A stretch of DNA of 64,000 nt from Adineta vaga. Taxonomy: Eukaryota > Rotifera. Under the pieces are notes generated by a model. The model searched no databases. It saw only the letters and a program-made list of their open reading frames with translations, and was not told the DNA's origin. The stretch lies in NCBI GenBank assembly GCA_021613535.1, contig CP075496.1, positions 7,192,001 through 7,256,000 on the forward strand, written 5' to 3'. A program made the translations under genes and the position numbers. Positions 1 through 13,200 of the stretch are shown here, piece by piece; the first letter of the stretch is position 1; each line of letters starts with the position of its first letter.

Positions 1-3000
1 TGAACGTGGAAAAATTGGAAGTTATATTCGTCTTTTCGAAGCCATTGTCATTCTTAGTTTAAAAAAATATGTCAATTCAAATGAAACCGAATTTCAAGCA
101 TCCGTCCTAGATTTACTTGTTCAATTATTACTTCTTCGTGTTAATTATAGTTTATTAGATGCTGATGAAGTTTGTTTCTTTTATTTTTCAACCTTCATTT
201 TCTTTTCATTTATCTATTTTAGCATTTTCTCACTCATATAACCAATCAACTTGAAATGATCGAAGAAACAATAGCAGGTTATGATGTTTCATCACATTTT
301 ATCTATCGTATTGCTGAATTTCTCATGATGTTATCACATGATACACTTCATTCAAAACAAGTGATTAAAGTACAAGATTTAATCAAACATTGTGATTTAT
401 TATTAGCAAGTGGACACGAACCAGAAACACATGGTAAAAAAAAGAAGAGGAAAATAAATTGATTTTTAAATCCAAAACAAATTGTTATTTAGCTTTAGCA
501 GCATTAGAACCAGTTGTCTACGATCTTTTTCTCGTTCGATTAAAAACTGATAATAAAGAATTAGAAGCACAACGAATGGTAATCGTTCAAACATTGTTAA
601 AACTTGTTCGATATAATAAAGTAAAATTTTCTCACCCAAAATAATTCATGAAATCTCTTGTAAATATCTTCTAGGCTTTACAATTGTTAACTGTTATACT
701 CGATAGTGTTCGAAGTGAAGTCGATAAATGGAAACGACTTTCTCGACAAATTGTAGATGTCTTACTTGTTCATTTACAATCAAATATTTTCATCAATTCA
801 TCGAAGGTTAGTTTTAATTTGTTCGAATTATGATTTTATTGAATGTTAATTCTTAGACTCAATCTTTATTGGATATTTATTCAACACAATTAGCATTATT
901 CGATGTTGTATCATCAGTTGCATTACGTCCAATTGATCCATTTGTTGCTGCTTTTCAAACATTGGCAAATCGAACTGTTTGTTAATGTTTTCATTTGAAA
1001 AAAATTTGTTGAATGTTTTCTTTTCTCCAAAGGATTTGGATCGACATTCAATTAGTCGATGGTTAATGAATATTAATGTTGTCCTTCGATGTCTTATACA
1101 AAATTCTACAGAAGATGCAATATTAGTACGATGGAAAGATGCTTTAACATCGAATAGTGTCATACGAGACGAGAGTTTCAGCTCGTATGTATTAAAGAAG
1201 AATCTATACTAAGATAAAACAAACGAATAATTTTGTGTATTTTAGAGCATTACTTCGAATTTTACATGATGTTACTTTACGTCTGCTGACGACTACACGA
1301 CAATCACGTGGACAGATTGATATGATATTGGTCATTTTTGCTTCGGATTATCTTTATTTATTAATGTACATCGTTGAGAATGGTAAAGAATTTCAATGAT
1401 TGATTATATGTTAAACAGAAATGTCTAAATAGTTCTATAAACATCATTATAGCTAGAATCTGCATTTAGTAGTTCGCATGTTCATTTGTTGATTGCATTT
1501 CGTAGATTTTTTTTAGCAATTTATCCTTTCGTTTTAGCTAAACAATTCCGTACAATAGTAAACGATTTTCGTCAATTATTAATTCATGATGAAAGTGATG
1601 AAACAGTTCATCGTCTTGATTTATTTTCTTATTTAACAATTTTAAGTGAATATTTCAAACTTCTCTCATCATTTTATATTCCTTTATTACTTCAATGGAC
1701 TCATATACTCAATATTCTTGATTATACCCAAGAAGCTTGGTGGTCATCAATGTTATCGATTCCTACTCCTTCATCGTTAATTACACATTTATCAATGACT
1801 GGTCAATTACAATCTTATTGTGATTTAATTTGTCGTCATGAATTATATGTTGAACATTTGACATCAATTATAACACATCGTCATCTTTTATTTCTACTCT
1901 TCGAACAAAGTGATACATGTACATATGTTCATAATCTTTTTGGTTTAATACATCGTACATCGGTTGCCAGTCATCTCTTTGTAGAATCGATTTATACAAA
2001 TTGGGATCATCTATTAAAACGAAATCAAATCTTATTATCATTAAAAATTCTTCGAACAGTAGAAGGCATTCATTTAGATGAAAGTGGTCTTTTATTAGTT
2101 CTATTAATTGAACAATTTCTAACTTTACCATACATATCTATCTTACGTTTAGCTGAATTGATTGTTTGTCGACGAATTGAAATGATGTTAACACTTGATG
2201 AACAAATTTTGAATAAACAATTAATGCCAAAAAATCTACCAATCATTTTACAAGCATTAACATCATCACAGAATAGTAATAAACATGATATGAAATCGAA
2301 TGAACATCTTTGGGCACTTATTCAACGTTTAGTTAGTAAAGTTAATTACACATCAACAATTTCGATGGATATCGTTAAACCTGAATTTAAAAATTTGAAT
2401 AGTAATGATGATGATTTTGTTCTCAATTGGATTAGAAAAGTCTATTGTCCATTGGATATTACACCGAAAATCTATGCACAAATGTTAAAAGATGTTGTTT
2501 ATAAGAAATTATTACCATTTATGATGTCACCGGTAAGTTTGAAATGAGAAATAAGAGTGTATAATGAACGTTAATTTCTTTTTCTAGGATTTTGTTTGGT
2601 TATCTATGCCACATTGTCTTGTACTTGGCATTCAGATTCCATCATTATGGCGTGCTTCAACAAGTGCATTAATAAAAAAGATCAATGATCTTTGTTTTTC
2701 TTTGCCTGCTCAACGTTTAATTTCCAATGGAAACAATTTAAATGATGAAGAATCTACACCTGATTCTATTTATATTAAAAGTCTCTTATCATGTTCTGAA
2801 GATCAACCATATTTAATTGCTCTAGTCGATGCTATTTACATCTATTTTGAAACAATTGAAAATCATCCCGAATTAACGAGTCAATTTTCATCTGGTGATA
2901 CACGTGATTTATTACGTTTTCTTATCTTCATTTCAGAAATAATTTATATAAAAATTTCTCAAAAGAAATTTTTAGTTAAATGGAATTTAATTGAAAGTTT

Positions 3001-5663
3001 TTTTCGTTGTCTAACAAAAACAATACATCATTCGAATTCCATTCTTTATCAATTACTTTGTGCTACGGATCAAATTATTTCTTGTTGTACTTTAGCAAAA
3101 ACGATTCTTTCTATATTTGAATATCTCCACCAACGACATGGTTTAGTTTTAACAATCAAACGAACAAATCAAGTATGTCAATCTTATGCAAATTTAATTG
3201 AACCTGATAATCGACCTTATGCACATATTTTACTATTATCATTCAATGATCTTGATTGTTTATATAAATTAACCAGACAAATTCATTTAATTCCACATTT
3301 TTATCGATGTTATCTTCGTACAATTTCTATTTTATTATTTCGTTTACCAATATTTAATTCATTTATACGTATTCCAGCACATTTTTGGAAAGAACATTAT
3401 CAAGATACGCATAAATTACAATTTGGAATGAATGACTATTGTTTATCATCATTTCCAGTTGATCTATTACAACATTCCGATATAATGGCTGATTATATCG
3501 AACGAATATCATTTATAGGATGGTTATCAAGAACACAGTTTCAAGAAATTTGGGTCACATTCTTAGCTGCTATCAATCCACCGAATCAAAATAATGATGA
3601 AAATGAACATCTAACAAATAATCTATCGAAAGAAGAAATTCTAGAAACTAATGCAACACAATGGTATTGTAGAAAATCTTATTCGATACATCTATCATTG
3701 TTAAACATTTTCTTTTATTTAGTGTTTGGGTTCGTGGTGTGACAACATTCCTATTAAATGCACTTCGACTTAATTCTACTGGTAATCCAGCGGATAGAAA
3801 TTTCGAACATCGTTGTCGAAATAAACCTATTCAATTTCTATTAACTAATATCGGTGGTCAATATATTCAAACACGTTCGACATTAGAAACAACATCTAAT
3901 AATTTATTTACAAATATTGAACGCTTAGGTACACATGATTTATTATCTTACGGACAACTTTCATATGATACAATATTAGCATCCATACAAAGTAATAATG
4001 CTGCACCATTACCAGTCAATGTAAGTTTGAATTTCAATTGAATATTATTATATATTATAGATTTCATTGATATTTTCATTTTTAGAGTTTATTCGATCGT
4101 CTATTTTCTCGTCATGGTCTTGATTTAACTTCGTGTTTACAAATTTTAATTGAAATCTATGTACGTTGGTTAACAACGAATTCTTCGAATCTATGTTTAC
4201 AATTAAAATATGAATTAATTCGTTCATTTATTTATCTATCGGATTTATTCAGTTCAACTCAACAGTTAACGAATTTATATGATATCTGTGATGAATATTA
4301 TCGTACATGGATTGATGATGATGATCTAATGATTTCATTAATCAGTTATGGTCTTTGTAAATCTGGCATTTTACTTGGACAAACTAATAAAGATTCAAAT
4401 GAATTTTACATACGTTTAATTGAACGTAATTTGAAATTTCTAACAAAAACAACGGCATATGCATCATGTTTATTTTTACTTGAAAGTCATGAAGATGATT
4501 TAAATAAATCTTTAGTACCACTTGTTAATCAAGAATTAATCAATGATATACAAAATAATTCATTTAAAACCAATTTAGATATACGATTGAATAGTTTAAT
4601 TCTTGCAAATCTATTTTATTTAATCGAAAATGGACAAGCAAACTCCTATGAAATCATATCGTTACTATTCAAAGATGATATTTTAGATATGAATGATAAT
4701 TTAACACAAGAAATCATTTCGGTTGGTCTGGAACGTTTATTACTTCTTGGACAATATCCAAAGAATGATATTTGGCGATTATATAAACGTTCAATGGTTA
4801 CATTAAGACAATCGACTTGGTTCAATCTTGATCATCTTGTTTTAATTCTTGCACGTATTTATACATTAATACCAACAATAAATGAAAACTCGAATGTATT
4901 AAATAATGAAAGTATTCATGAAGATCAAGAAATGATCGATAGTTCATCCATTTCATCATCATCATCGGATAATATTGTTATCGAACTTGTTGGAGAATTA
5001 TATGAACGTATTAAACAATCAAGTACATTACCATATGAAGCAATATTACTTTTACGTCCATTACCATCATTACTTGCACATATTGGTCTATCAGATCGTC
5101 TAATGAATAAAGTTGTAGTAGAATTTGCAGCATCAACACAACAATTATATCCTCAGATACTTGCCTATACAGTTTTTGCTGTTTTTCGAGCTTTAATTAA
5201 TGCACATTATACAGCAAAAGTTAATGAATGGACTTTATTGTCGATGACAAGTGTAGCACAAAGAAAACCAATACGAATGGCTATTTGGGGATTAACTTGT
5301 CTAATGTTAAGTGCATGTCCATCACATACGATTGCAGAATCATTGTAAGTCTATAAAAATTAGAATGTATTATCTTCAAATTACTACTGATCTATAGATT
5401 TCCATTGACTCTGTCACGTTTCAATGCACGATTTGAAGAATTAGACAATCGTCTTTTTCTTCTTGCCAGTCGAGAATATTATCTTCAGGTAAATAATGAA
5501 AAACAAAAACTCAAGATTATTTGTTAATAATTAATTTTAGTTAACTAATGTTGAACAACGACGTCAATTTGAACAAGCATTTACAAATGAATCAAATACA
5601 GAAAAATTATATGCTGATTTACTTGCACATCTTCGAGATACGATCTCATCATCATTGTCTTAA
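1..5663 (+). CDS. HTT: Huntingtin, C-terminal half (5' end outside window)
   Basis: Large alpha-solenoid (HEAT-repeat) scaffold protein involved in vesicle transport, autophagy and cilia. Thirteen exons are visible: 1-170, 223-433, 493-620, 675-806, 857-976, 1033-1184, 1246-1382, 1457-2532, 2588-3663, 3723-4020, 4086-5344, 5398-5488 and 5541-5663 (stop TAA). They encode about 1,656 residues, close to human HTT from about residue 1500 to its end. Matches to vertebrate HTT run the whole length: 'RVNYSLLDADE' (human RVNYCLLDSDQ), 'DKWKRLSRQI', 'QSTEDAIL', the 'SRTQFQEIW' segment, 'GNPA..NKPI' and 'LERLLLLGQ'. A short poly-Ser stretch lies near 4945-4968. The N-terminus, where any polyglutamine would be, is off the window. 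No stop codon interrupts the spliced frame. Confidence 0.93.
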
Positions 5664-6335
5664 TCTTTCCTTATTCATTCCGTCCTTAATTAACTCCGGT
5701 GATTTCTACATTTACAAAATAATCAATATTTATTAGACGGCAAATCTTTTCTTTCTCTTTCTTTTCGTTTGTCTATACAACTGTTCCTGCTAAATATCTT
5801 TTGTGTGTCTATGTGTATCTTTCTTTATCAACGTTTATACATACATATATATTTTCGATTGATAGATCAACAGTGATTGCACATCATCTTGTATGCTTAT
5901 AAAAACACATTTATCTCCTTTTCCTTTACTGTTGTTGTTGTTGTTGTTGTTGTTATTATTATTATTATTATTGATGTTTATTATCTGTTATGTAAAGCAA
6001 GACAGTCATTCCGTCGATTAAAAAAAAACTTCTTGATTCGAAATTTATTATTATGTATATTTGAAGATATTATAGAACACAAAAACAAAAATGAACTTTT
6101 GATCTATTGTTAAAGTTATATAGTTTTCTTGGACTAACTTTAGTCAAGAATTCTTGTCGGAGTTTGCAATATTTTTCATCGGCTTTTCGACTATGTTATG
6201 AATATCGTTTATTGATATCGTACAAAGGAATAGAGACATTGCTGGCCTAGATATCTTTTCAAAACTGACAGAGAAGAATGTACAAACTGTGCCGATTGAC
6301 ATTTCGAATCATTAATACAAATCATTTATTCTTGA
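5664..6335. other. Intergenic, convergent 3' flanks of HTT and the next gene
   Basis: No credible coding region. It should contain the HTT 3' UTR and that of the minus-strand gene ending at 6336. A simple repeat of about ten GTT units running into about seven ATT units lies at 5931-5972. Confidence 0.6.
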
Positions 6336-7247
6336 TCAAACTAAATAACTGTTCTTAAAAAGGAAAGAAAAAACGCAACAGAGACTTAAAACTATGTATA
6401 AATATCCTTTGTTCTTCGTAGCAGCATTTTCCATCATGCTAGAATTGATTGCACGTTTAATAGCAAGTTCATTCTCAGGACTATTACATTCATTGATATT
6501 ACATGCAAAATATAAATAATCATGATTATATTTCAATGGATCAGGTGAATATCGATATTGTCCAAAAAAGATTTTAGGCCGATCAAAAATTAAACATTCT
6601 CGAATGCTTACTAATTGTAAAGTTTCTTCATCCAATGTTTGTGTAAAGTCGCATACTCCACTTTGACAATCTATTGGTTCATCTAATGAATAACAATGAG
6701 TTACATTCGATTGAGGTTGATCATTATAAATTAATGGCAACAAGGAATTATATAGTGTTTGATAGTTTCGATTGATTATTGTTGGAAGTTTTGTTTGAAT
6801 ATAATTCCATTCACACATATCACCATAGGAACATTGGTATGCTAAAGTATATGCGATTAAATTCTCTTCAAAATAAAAATCGACTAAATCTACTGCAAAA
6901 TTATCAATACGTTCATTTTCAATAATTAAACTGATAGTATTTTGTGGAAACGAAAATTTCGTAAAGTTTAAACTAAGTTCTATTTTAGTATGTATTTCGC
7001 ACGCATTTACTGTTGATTGCTGAGTACAATTTTCTGGCACAATTAATGGCGAACCAAAAGGTATAATAAATTCACAGTCGAATATACATATGTGTTCTTG
7101 CTCCTGTCGATGACTTGAATTCGATGATGATAATTTCTTTAATGATTTTCTTATCGGCCGTTCTGTATAACCGAAATTCTGTAGCCACAATAGAACAAAT
7201 ACCATGAAAATATAATTTCCATACATCATGATTTCTGAAATCTTCAC
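6336..7247 (-). CDS. Secreted, probably GPI-anchored Cys-rich protein
   Basis: Intronless ORF of 303 residues; family not recognised. After a short polar start there is a hydrophobic stretch at residues about 9-24 (YGNYIFMVFVLLWLQNFGY) that fits a signal peptide. About 12 cysteines and several N-glycosylation sequons (NFT, NVT, NSS, NCT) follow. The last ~20 residues are hydrophobic (YIVLSLCCVFSFLF) after a small-residue region, as expected for a GPI signal or a C-terminal membrane anchor. The body is probably an extracellular disulphide-bonded domain. It lies tail-to-tail with HTT. Bdelloid genomes carry many lineage-specific proteins of this build, but that assignment is inference. ATG at 7245-7247 is the first in frame and is followed directly by the hydrophobic segment. 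Confidence 0.7.
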   Translation of the reverse strand: MKISEIMMYGNYIFMVFVLLWLQNFGYTERPIRKSLKKLSSSNSSHRQEQEHICIFDCEFIIPFGSPLIVPENCTQQSTVNACEIHTKIELSLNFTKFSFPQNTISLIIENERIDNFAVDLVDFYFEENLIAYTLAYQCSYGDMCEWNYIQTKLPTIINRNYQTLYNSLLPLIYNDQPQSNVTHCYSLDEPIDCQSGVCDFTQTLDEETLQLVSIRECLIFDRPKIFFGQYRYSPDPLKYNHDYLYFACNINECNSPENELAIKRAINSSMMENAATKNKGYLYIVLSLCCVFSFLFKNSYLV

Positions 7248-7716
7248 ACGAATGAAATTACTGTAAATGTTCTTTCAAACAACTAAAACATTACAAGTGA
7301 GATATTAACCAGCATAGCAAGATTAGAAGATACGATTCTATTGCTACTGTAAAGTATCAATAAAATAATGTAATAAAACGGCTTTTACTGAGTTTACTCG
7401 TCGCATAGAAATCAAAAAATAGGATTATATAAATGAATTACTCTATTACCTATTTTTTTCAAATCAGTGAAGTATTTGCATATAATATATCTCAAAAACA
7501 AATCTAAGACACGATTATAAAATTGGTCAACAAGAAATAGTATTGTACAACATTTAATCTGAGAAATATTTTTCAGCTTTTCTTCCTAATTATCAACATA
7601 ATGGTTGAAGAGAAAGATATATGTGAGAACTATGGTAAAACTACATGTTTTATTTGTCATTTAAACAAAAGAAATGAATAATCTGATAGAATATGTATAA
7701 ACAGAAAGGTCGATTG
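7248..7716. other. Intergenic, nothing recognised
   Basis: AT-rich spacer between two minus-strand genes. It should hold the promoter of the 6336-7247 gene and the 3' UTR of the LITAF-like gene. No ORF or repeat stands out. Confidence 0.6.
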
Positions 7717-8155
7717 TTACATTTTTTTCTTTTGTCCAACAACTGCATTGCAATGAGGACAATAATGTGTTTTATCCTATAAAAAATATATAAAATAGAG
7801 AGATGAAAATTCATTATTTAAATATTTTTACTTTGAGTTCATTGACACAAAATGGAATCAAACAACATCCAAAGATACATCCGATTAAACAAAGAATACC
7901 AGCAGCACCCCAAACAGTTACACCATCCTTGCTTTCTACTACTGTTGTAATCGATTGATGACATTGTGGACAAATGCAAGTTACAGGCAAATCTCCTACA
8001 GAGATTTTTGAGGATAGAGGTTTTGAATCTATAACAGGAGCATTAGGATATAATCCTGTTTGATTCATATTTGTATCTATTCAATGCAAAGACATAATAT
8101 TGTTGCGTAAAATTATAATATAAAATCACTTACTGTATGGTTGTTGGAAAGTCAT
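7717..8155 (-). CDS. LITAF-domain protein (LITAF/CDIP1 family)
   Basis: Three exons on the minus strand: 8134-8155, 7832-8076 and 7717-7776 (stop TAA at 7717-7719), 108 residues. The short N-terminus is Pro/Tyr-containing (MTFQQPY, LYPNAP). The LITAF domain follows: a first zinc knuckle 'CPQC', a hydrophobic membrane-inserted segment (VWGAAGILCLIGCIFGCCLIPFC in shortened form), then in the last exon the second knuckle 'HYCPHCNAVVG'. The split CxxC...HxCPxC layout around an in-plane hydrophobic helix defines the family, which sits on late endosome and lysosome membranes. The last exon (20 codons) is too short to stand as an ORF alone but is required for the second zinc half-site. Splice phases join without a stop. 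Confidence 0.88.
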
Positions 8156-10294
8156 TTTTGAATTATATGAAGCTTGTGAAATAATTAATGTAGAAGATAG
8201 ACTGATGAATGTTTGTTGGTTCAGTTTGACAAAATATAAATATATATATACTTCGCGCCGATGAAGAGAGCCGTAAGAGGAACGATGAACAAACCAATAG
8301 CATCGTATAAGGACGGGAAGAAAATGACGTCACTTTTAACCATACATTGGGAGAAAGCATAATGAATGACTCATGTGTATCGATGCCTGGTGAATGACCG
8401 AACAAGGTCGCATCAAACTACTTGCTTAGGAATGACGTCATGTAATCGAGGCAATTAAGAACATGTATTAAAGCAATATTTCTCTAGGAAAACTCAGTTT
8501 AGTCATTAAATAATATATGTACAACAACAAAAAAAGATTCAAGAACTAACACGATAATGACTATAAGATTATTTTCATATTGCAACTGGCTGTCAGAGTT
8601 GAGCTTATGAGAAAAAAACGTATAAAAAACTCAATGTATTGAAGTATATGTCAAATGGAGAAAACAGATTAGTTACTATCAAATTCTCTTTCATAATGCG
8701 TAAAGGTCTTGAGAAAAGTATTAATATGTCTAATCACGAACGAACGGATTGTCAATGAGATGATAGACTAAATTGCTTTTATGTAAACACAAAAACAATG
8801 TTCAAAAGCAAATGGATATGATAAAAAAAGAACCACCATGATCACATCTTTGAAAAGACTTGTATTAGACAACATAATAAGTGATAATACCTTGCAAAAC
8901 ACGTACGTATATTCTGATAAATGAATAGAGAAAGAAAATGTTCTTTCATTAACATATTACTATCAAATGTTAAAGTATCAATATATTCTATTTTTCCACA
9001 GTAGCGTTTTCTTTTTCATACAATTAACTAGAAGCACAAAATATACATGCTGTTAACAACTATCTGTATTTTATTCTGCTTGATATAATAAACGACAAAA
9101 ATTTGACTTTCATAAATAACACGTGATCTTTGACAACAACTGTCTATGAATGTTCTATCTCATTCGATTGTGATCAATACAAATCTTTCACGTATCAACT
9201 TTCAATCAACTTTATCGTTGAAATGTGCATGATGACAAGTCTCTTACTTTCTAATCTGTAATGATAAATATTTCTACGCACACTCTCTATCATTATGTCT
9301 AGTGACAAAAAGAAACATTTATTGACGAACAAGTGTTTTGTACTGTTCAAAAACACATCGTTCTCTCTATTTGTAACAAGGATACGATCAATTGGATAAA
9401 GATCAGTGTATAATGGCTGGACAATTTTAGTTGTTTCAAAAGACTGATGCATTTAATGATAAGTCACAAACACATTAGATGTTTTTTTTGTAACACGCAT
9501 ACATCGATTGACTTGATGTGCTAAAAAAAATTGAACAAAACAAACGAATGATATGATCGAAGAGTGTAAAAATTGAACATATTACAATACACAATGAATT
9601 CAAGATTGTCATAGATGCATTCGAATATGTAGATATTTACTTGTTTTTAAAAGTTCAATGTTTGTTCAACGTTTCTATATTCGTAAGTGTTAATTTTGTT
9701 TTCCCTAATCAATATTCTCTAACTATCACGATTCGATTTTTTTTTGTTCGTACATATACACCTGTCGACAATTAAAAGGTTAACCAGATGTGCAGAATAT
9801 CAGTGTTCATTTTTTCATATAATCTTCAAACAAATATCAATGTCCAAAGTTCTTCATTTTTTTCTTTTTCTTCTTCTACAATAAAATTGAAGGTGTAAAT
9901 CCTCTTAGTTACATCTATTCCTTATTCTCTATACTCATCAATATAATATCTGTAGAAATTAAATTGATTATAAAAGAAGTAGCCAAACGAAGACGACGAG
10001 TGTCTATTTCTTTTTGATTACCGATGAAATTATCTAACTCATAAGTATTAACAGCGCCAAGACGATCGAAAAAAGTATTTATTTACAAAAGAGAGAACAT
10101 AACGACTGACTCGCACGCATACACAAGAAATAAAGAAGACGAAGATTATCATATGAACGAATAAAATGATTTCTTCCTCTTCATCTTCTTTTGCCTTATT
10201 CAATATAATTATCATCGAAATTTATTGATTTTTATACATATTAAGAAGAAAAAGAAATACGATTGATAGTTTTTTCTTTTCTACGAATGTTAAT
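8156..10294. other. 2.1-kb gene-free region upstream of filamin
   Basis: No open frame here resembles a protein domain on either strand, and no inverted-repeat element was found. It lies between the 5' end of the minus-strand LITAF-like gene and the first filamin exon, so it probably carries both promoters. I looked for calponin-homology (actin-binding) exons that could belong to filamin and saw none. Confidence 0.5.
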
Positions 10295-13200
10295 ATGTAT
10301 ATGTACAGATATGAAAAACGTGTTAAATATTATGGACATATAGAAAATAATGATGAATTAAGTAAGTAATTATTTTAATTTTATTCGAAACAAAAAAAGC
10401 AAATGATGAAATTGATTTCCAAAATTAATATTTTTATTCGTATTTTTTTCTTAATGATAGGTAATCAGAATTCCATCGATGGTGAACATCAAATCGATCC
10501 AGTACGTGCCTACGGTGATGGTCTTAAACAAGCACGAATTGGAGTTGAAACAGCATTCATTGTTGATGCACGTGGTTCACTAAATTCGACTGATGATGTT
10601 AAAGTTGTTGTTACTAGTAAGATTCTAAATGTATGTGTAGTATTTCTTATTTTTGTTTTTGATCTAGCTCCATCTAAACATACTTGTCATATGCAAGTAA
10701 TTAATAATCATAATGGAACATGGACAATTCATTATATACCAATTGAAGTTGGTGAAACATATATTGATATTTTTATTGGAAATGAACTTGTTCAAGGTAG
10801 TCCATTTAAAGTGAACATATTTGATAATAATCAAATTCATGTATCAAATATCGATGGTGGTGTTGTTGGACATTTAGTAAGATTTAATATTGATGCAAGT
10901 AGAGCAGGTGTTGGTCAATTAGAAATTGTTGTACAAGATGGTTTACTGCCATGTGATGCTATACCATATGAATCATGTCAATTCGAAGCAGCATTCTTAC
11001 CAAATAAATCGGGAGATCATACAATTGATATTAAATTCAATGGATTACCTGTACCAGGTAATATCCGATCGAAAAAGAGAGAAGTAAAACAAAACTATCC
11101 AAGAATTCTCATCTATTTTCAGGTAGTCCATTTTCATGTTTTATAAATGATTTATCTCGTGTTACTGTATCCGATGGTTTGACAAGTGCTCATGTTGGAA
11201 TTCCATTATCATTTGATATTCATCATTGGGATGTTTATGATCATCTGAATCAAAATGTTCCATTAGATATAGCGATTACTGGTGAATTGATTCTTTTTTT
11301 AAATTAGATTATTCTTTTATTTAATTCTTGTTCTTTTGTTCTGTTTGATAAGCTCCATCGGGTCGTTTTGTTCCTTTTACACGGTCACAATTGAACGAAA
11401 GTATTACACGTATCGATTATATTCTAAATGAGATCGGTAAGTAAGCAAATACCAAATAAGAGAGGAAGAGAGAGAGAGAGAGATCATCATGGTGATCATG
11501 TCATCGGATCGAAAGCATTCGATATATGTTTAAATAATGCTACTAGTTGAAAAACTCGAACTTGATGACAATGATGATACGAATAATAATGATCAACATT
11601 TTACTCGACGATTGAGTTTTACAGAAAAAACTAAACAACGTTTAGAATTATATCGACGTCGTTCATTACAACAAATTAATGACGATGGTAGGTCATCGAT
11701 TTCGACTTGCCGCTTCTTTTTTGCATAATATTGAAGGTTTGAAGACCTACAAATTCGATGACAAATAAATGATTTGTTCAAATTCAAATCAGATACAGGA
11801 CACTCTTAATTAAAAACGAAAGTCAATTTTCATTGTATTAATTGATGTAACAATTGTTTCACTAGTTTTGTATACGAAATCAAGGACATCCAAACGACCC
11901 TCTCTCTCTCTTTTTCCACTCAACTTTCACATATACACACATCGAATGGCATATCTCTTTCGTCCTTTTTTCCGTCGTAGTTGTTGTTCGATATACATTC
12001 AGACAGACCTTCAAATATAATAGATATATGTATATATATATAGAGAGAGATCGAAAAAGAAAAGGATGACGAAAAGAAAACACCAGTATGGTTTCCACCT
12101 CTTCGTTATTCTCTCTCTCACACACACTGACTTCTCTCTTTTCGATGTCATTAAATTGTAGACATTATTGATATCAAAGAAGAGCACCGTACGACTGTTT
12201 TTCCTTGAATACAATTTTACATTATATATATGTATATATATATATATATTCCTACTTTAATTAAATTAGTTCTCATTCAAACATTTTGTAATACAATATG
12301 TTATGAATTCGCAGACAATGAGATAGTTACTTTCATTTATTTATTTTTTTCTCTGTCTATAGGTACACATCGCGTTGACATCCGTTCGAATAAGAATTGT
12401 AGTGAAAGAATGGATATCAACGGTTCACCATTTGCTCTTAAAGCATACGATTCCAATCGTTTAATTGTCTCAGATATTCCACGACTTGTTACTTATAATC
12501 ATCCAGTTGAATTTACAATTGATGCATCCAAAGCAGGAGAAGGTCAACTTGAAGTTGCTATTAATGATGGACTTGTACCAAATCAAGTAAAAGCACTGGG
12601 CAATTCAAAATTTCTTTTTACATTTATACCTAAAACTACTGATCCACATTTTGTTTCTATTAAATTTAATGGACATCAATTACCTGGTAAGATATATATA
12701 CATATATGTGTGTGTGTGTACTTCATTCATTTCTTATATTAAGATTTCCCCAAAGAATGTCAAATATTTTCAACAGACGATATCACTACTCGTGGTCCTG
12801 GTCTAAGTCAAGCATTACTCGGTGCACAAACATGGTTCACTGTTGAAACACCACATGGAGAATCCAATGGTGTTAAAGTTACTGTACTCACACCGAATAA
12901 TGAAGAATTAAATCCAACAACACGTCTTACACCTGATGGTCTACGAGTTGATTGGCTACCATCAGAAGTCGGTACTTATACTGTTCACGTTACATTTGCT
13001 GGAAATGCGATACCTGGTAGTCCATTTCGTGTGAAATGTTACGATCCAAAAAATGTTATTATTACTCCACCAACAAGTGATAGTGCAGTTCGAAAACCAA
13101 CACGATTTTTAGGTAACATTATCTGATAATGACATCAGATGTATCTTTCATTTTTGTATCTTTCAAATAGTTGATGCATCTCGAGCTGGTGAAGGTAATC

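Noticed and set aside
1868-2131. Minus-strand ORF inside the huntingtin exon
   Set aside because: Antisense shadow of a well-supported coding exon.
1-5663. Focadhesin or another HEAT-repeat protein
   Set aside because: The first exons match huntingtin segments in order and the match continues to the C-terminus, so huntingtin fits and the alternatives do not.
5877-6113. ORF with Val/Ile runs
   Set aside because: Translation of GTT/ATT simple repeats in the intergenic region.
8163-9452. Minus-strand ORFs upstream of filamin
   Set aside because: No recognisable domain, irregular composition and no plausible splice context.
11880-12214. Overlapping minus-strand ORFs with TA/GA repeats
   Set aside because: Low-complexity sequence inside a filamin intron.
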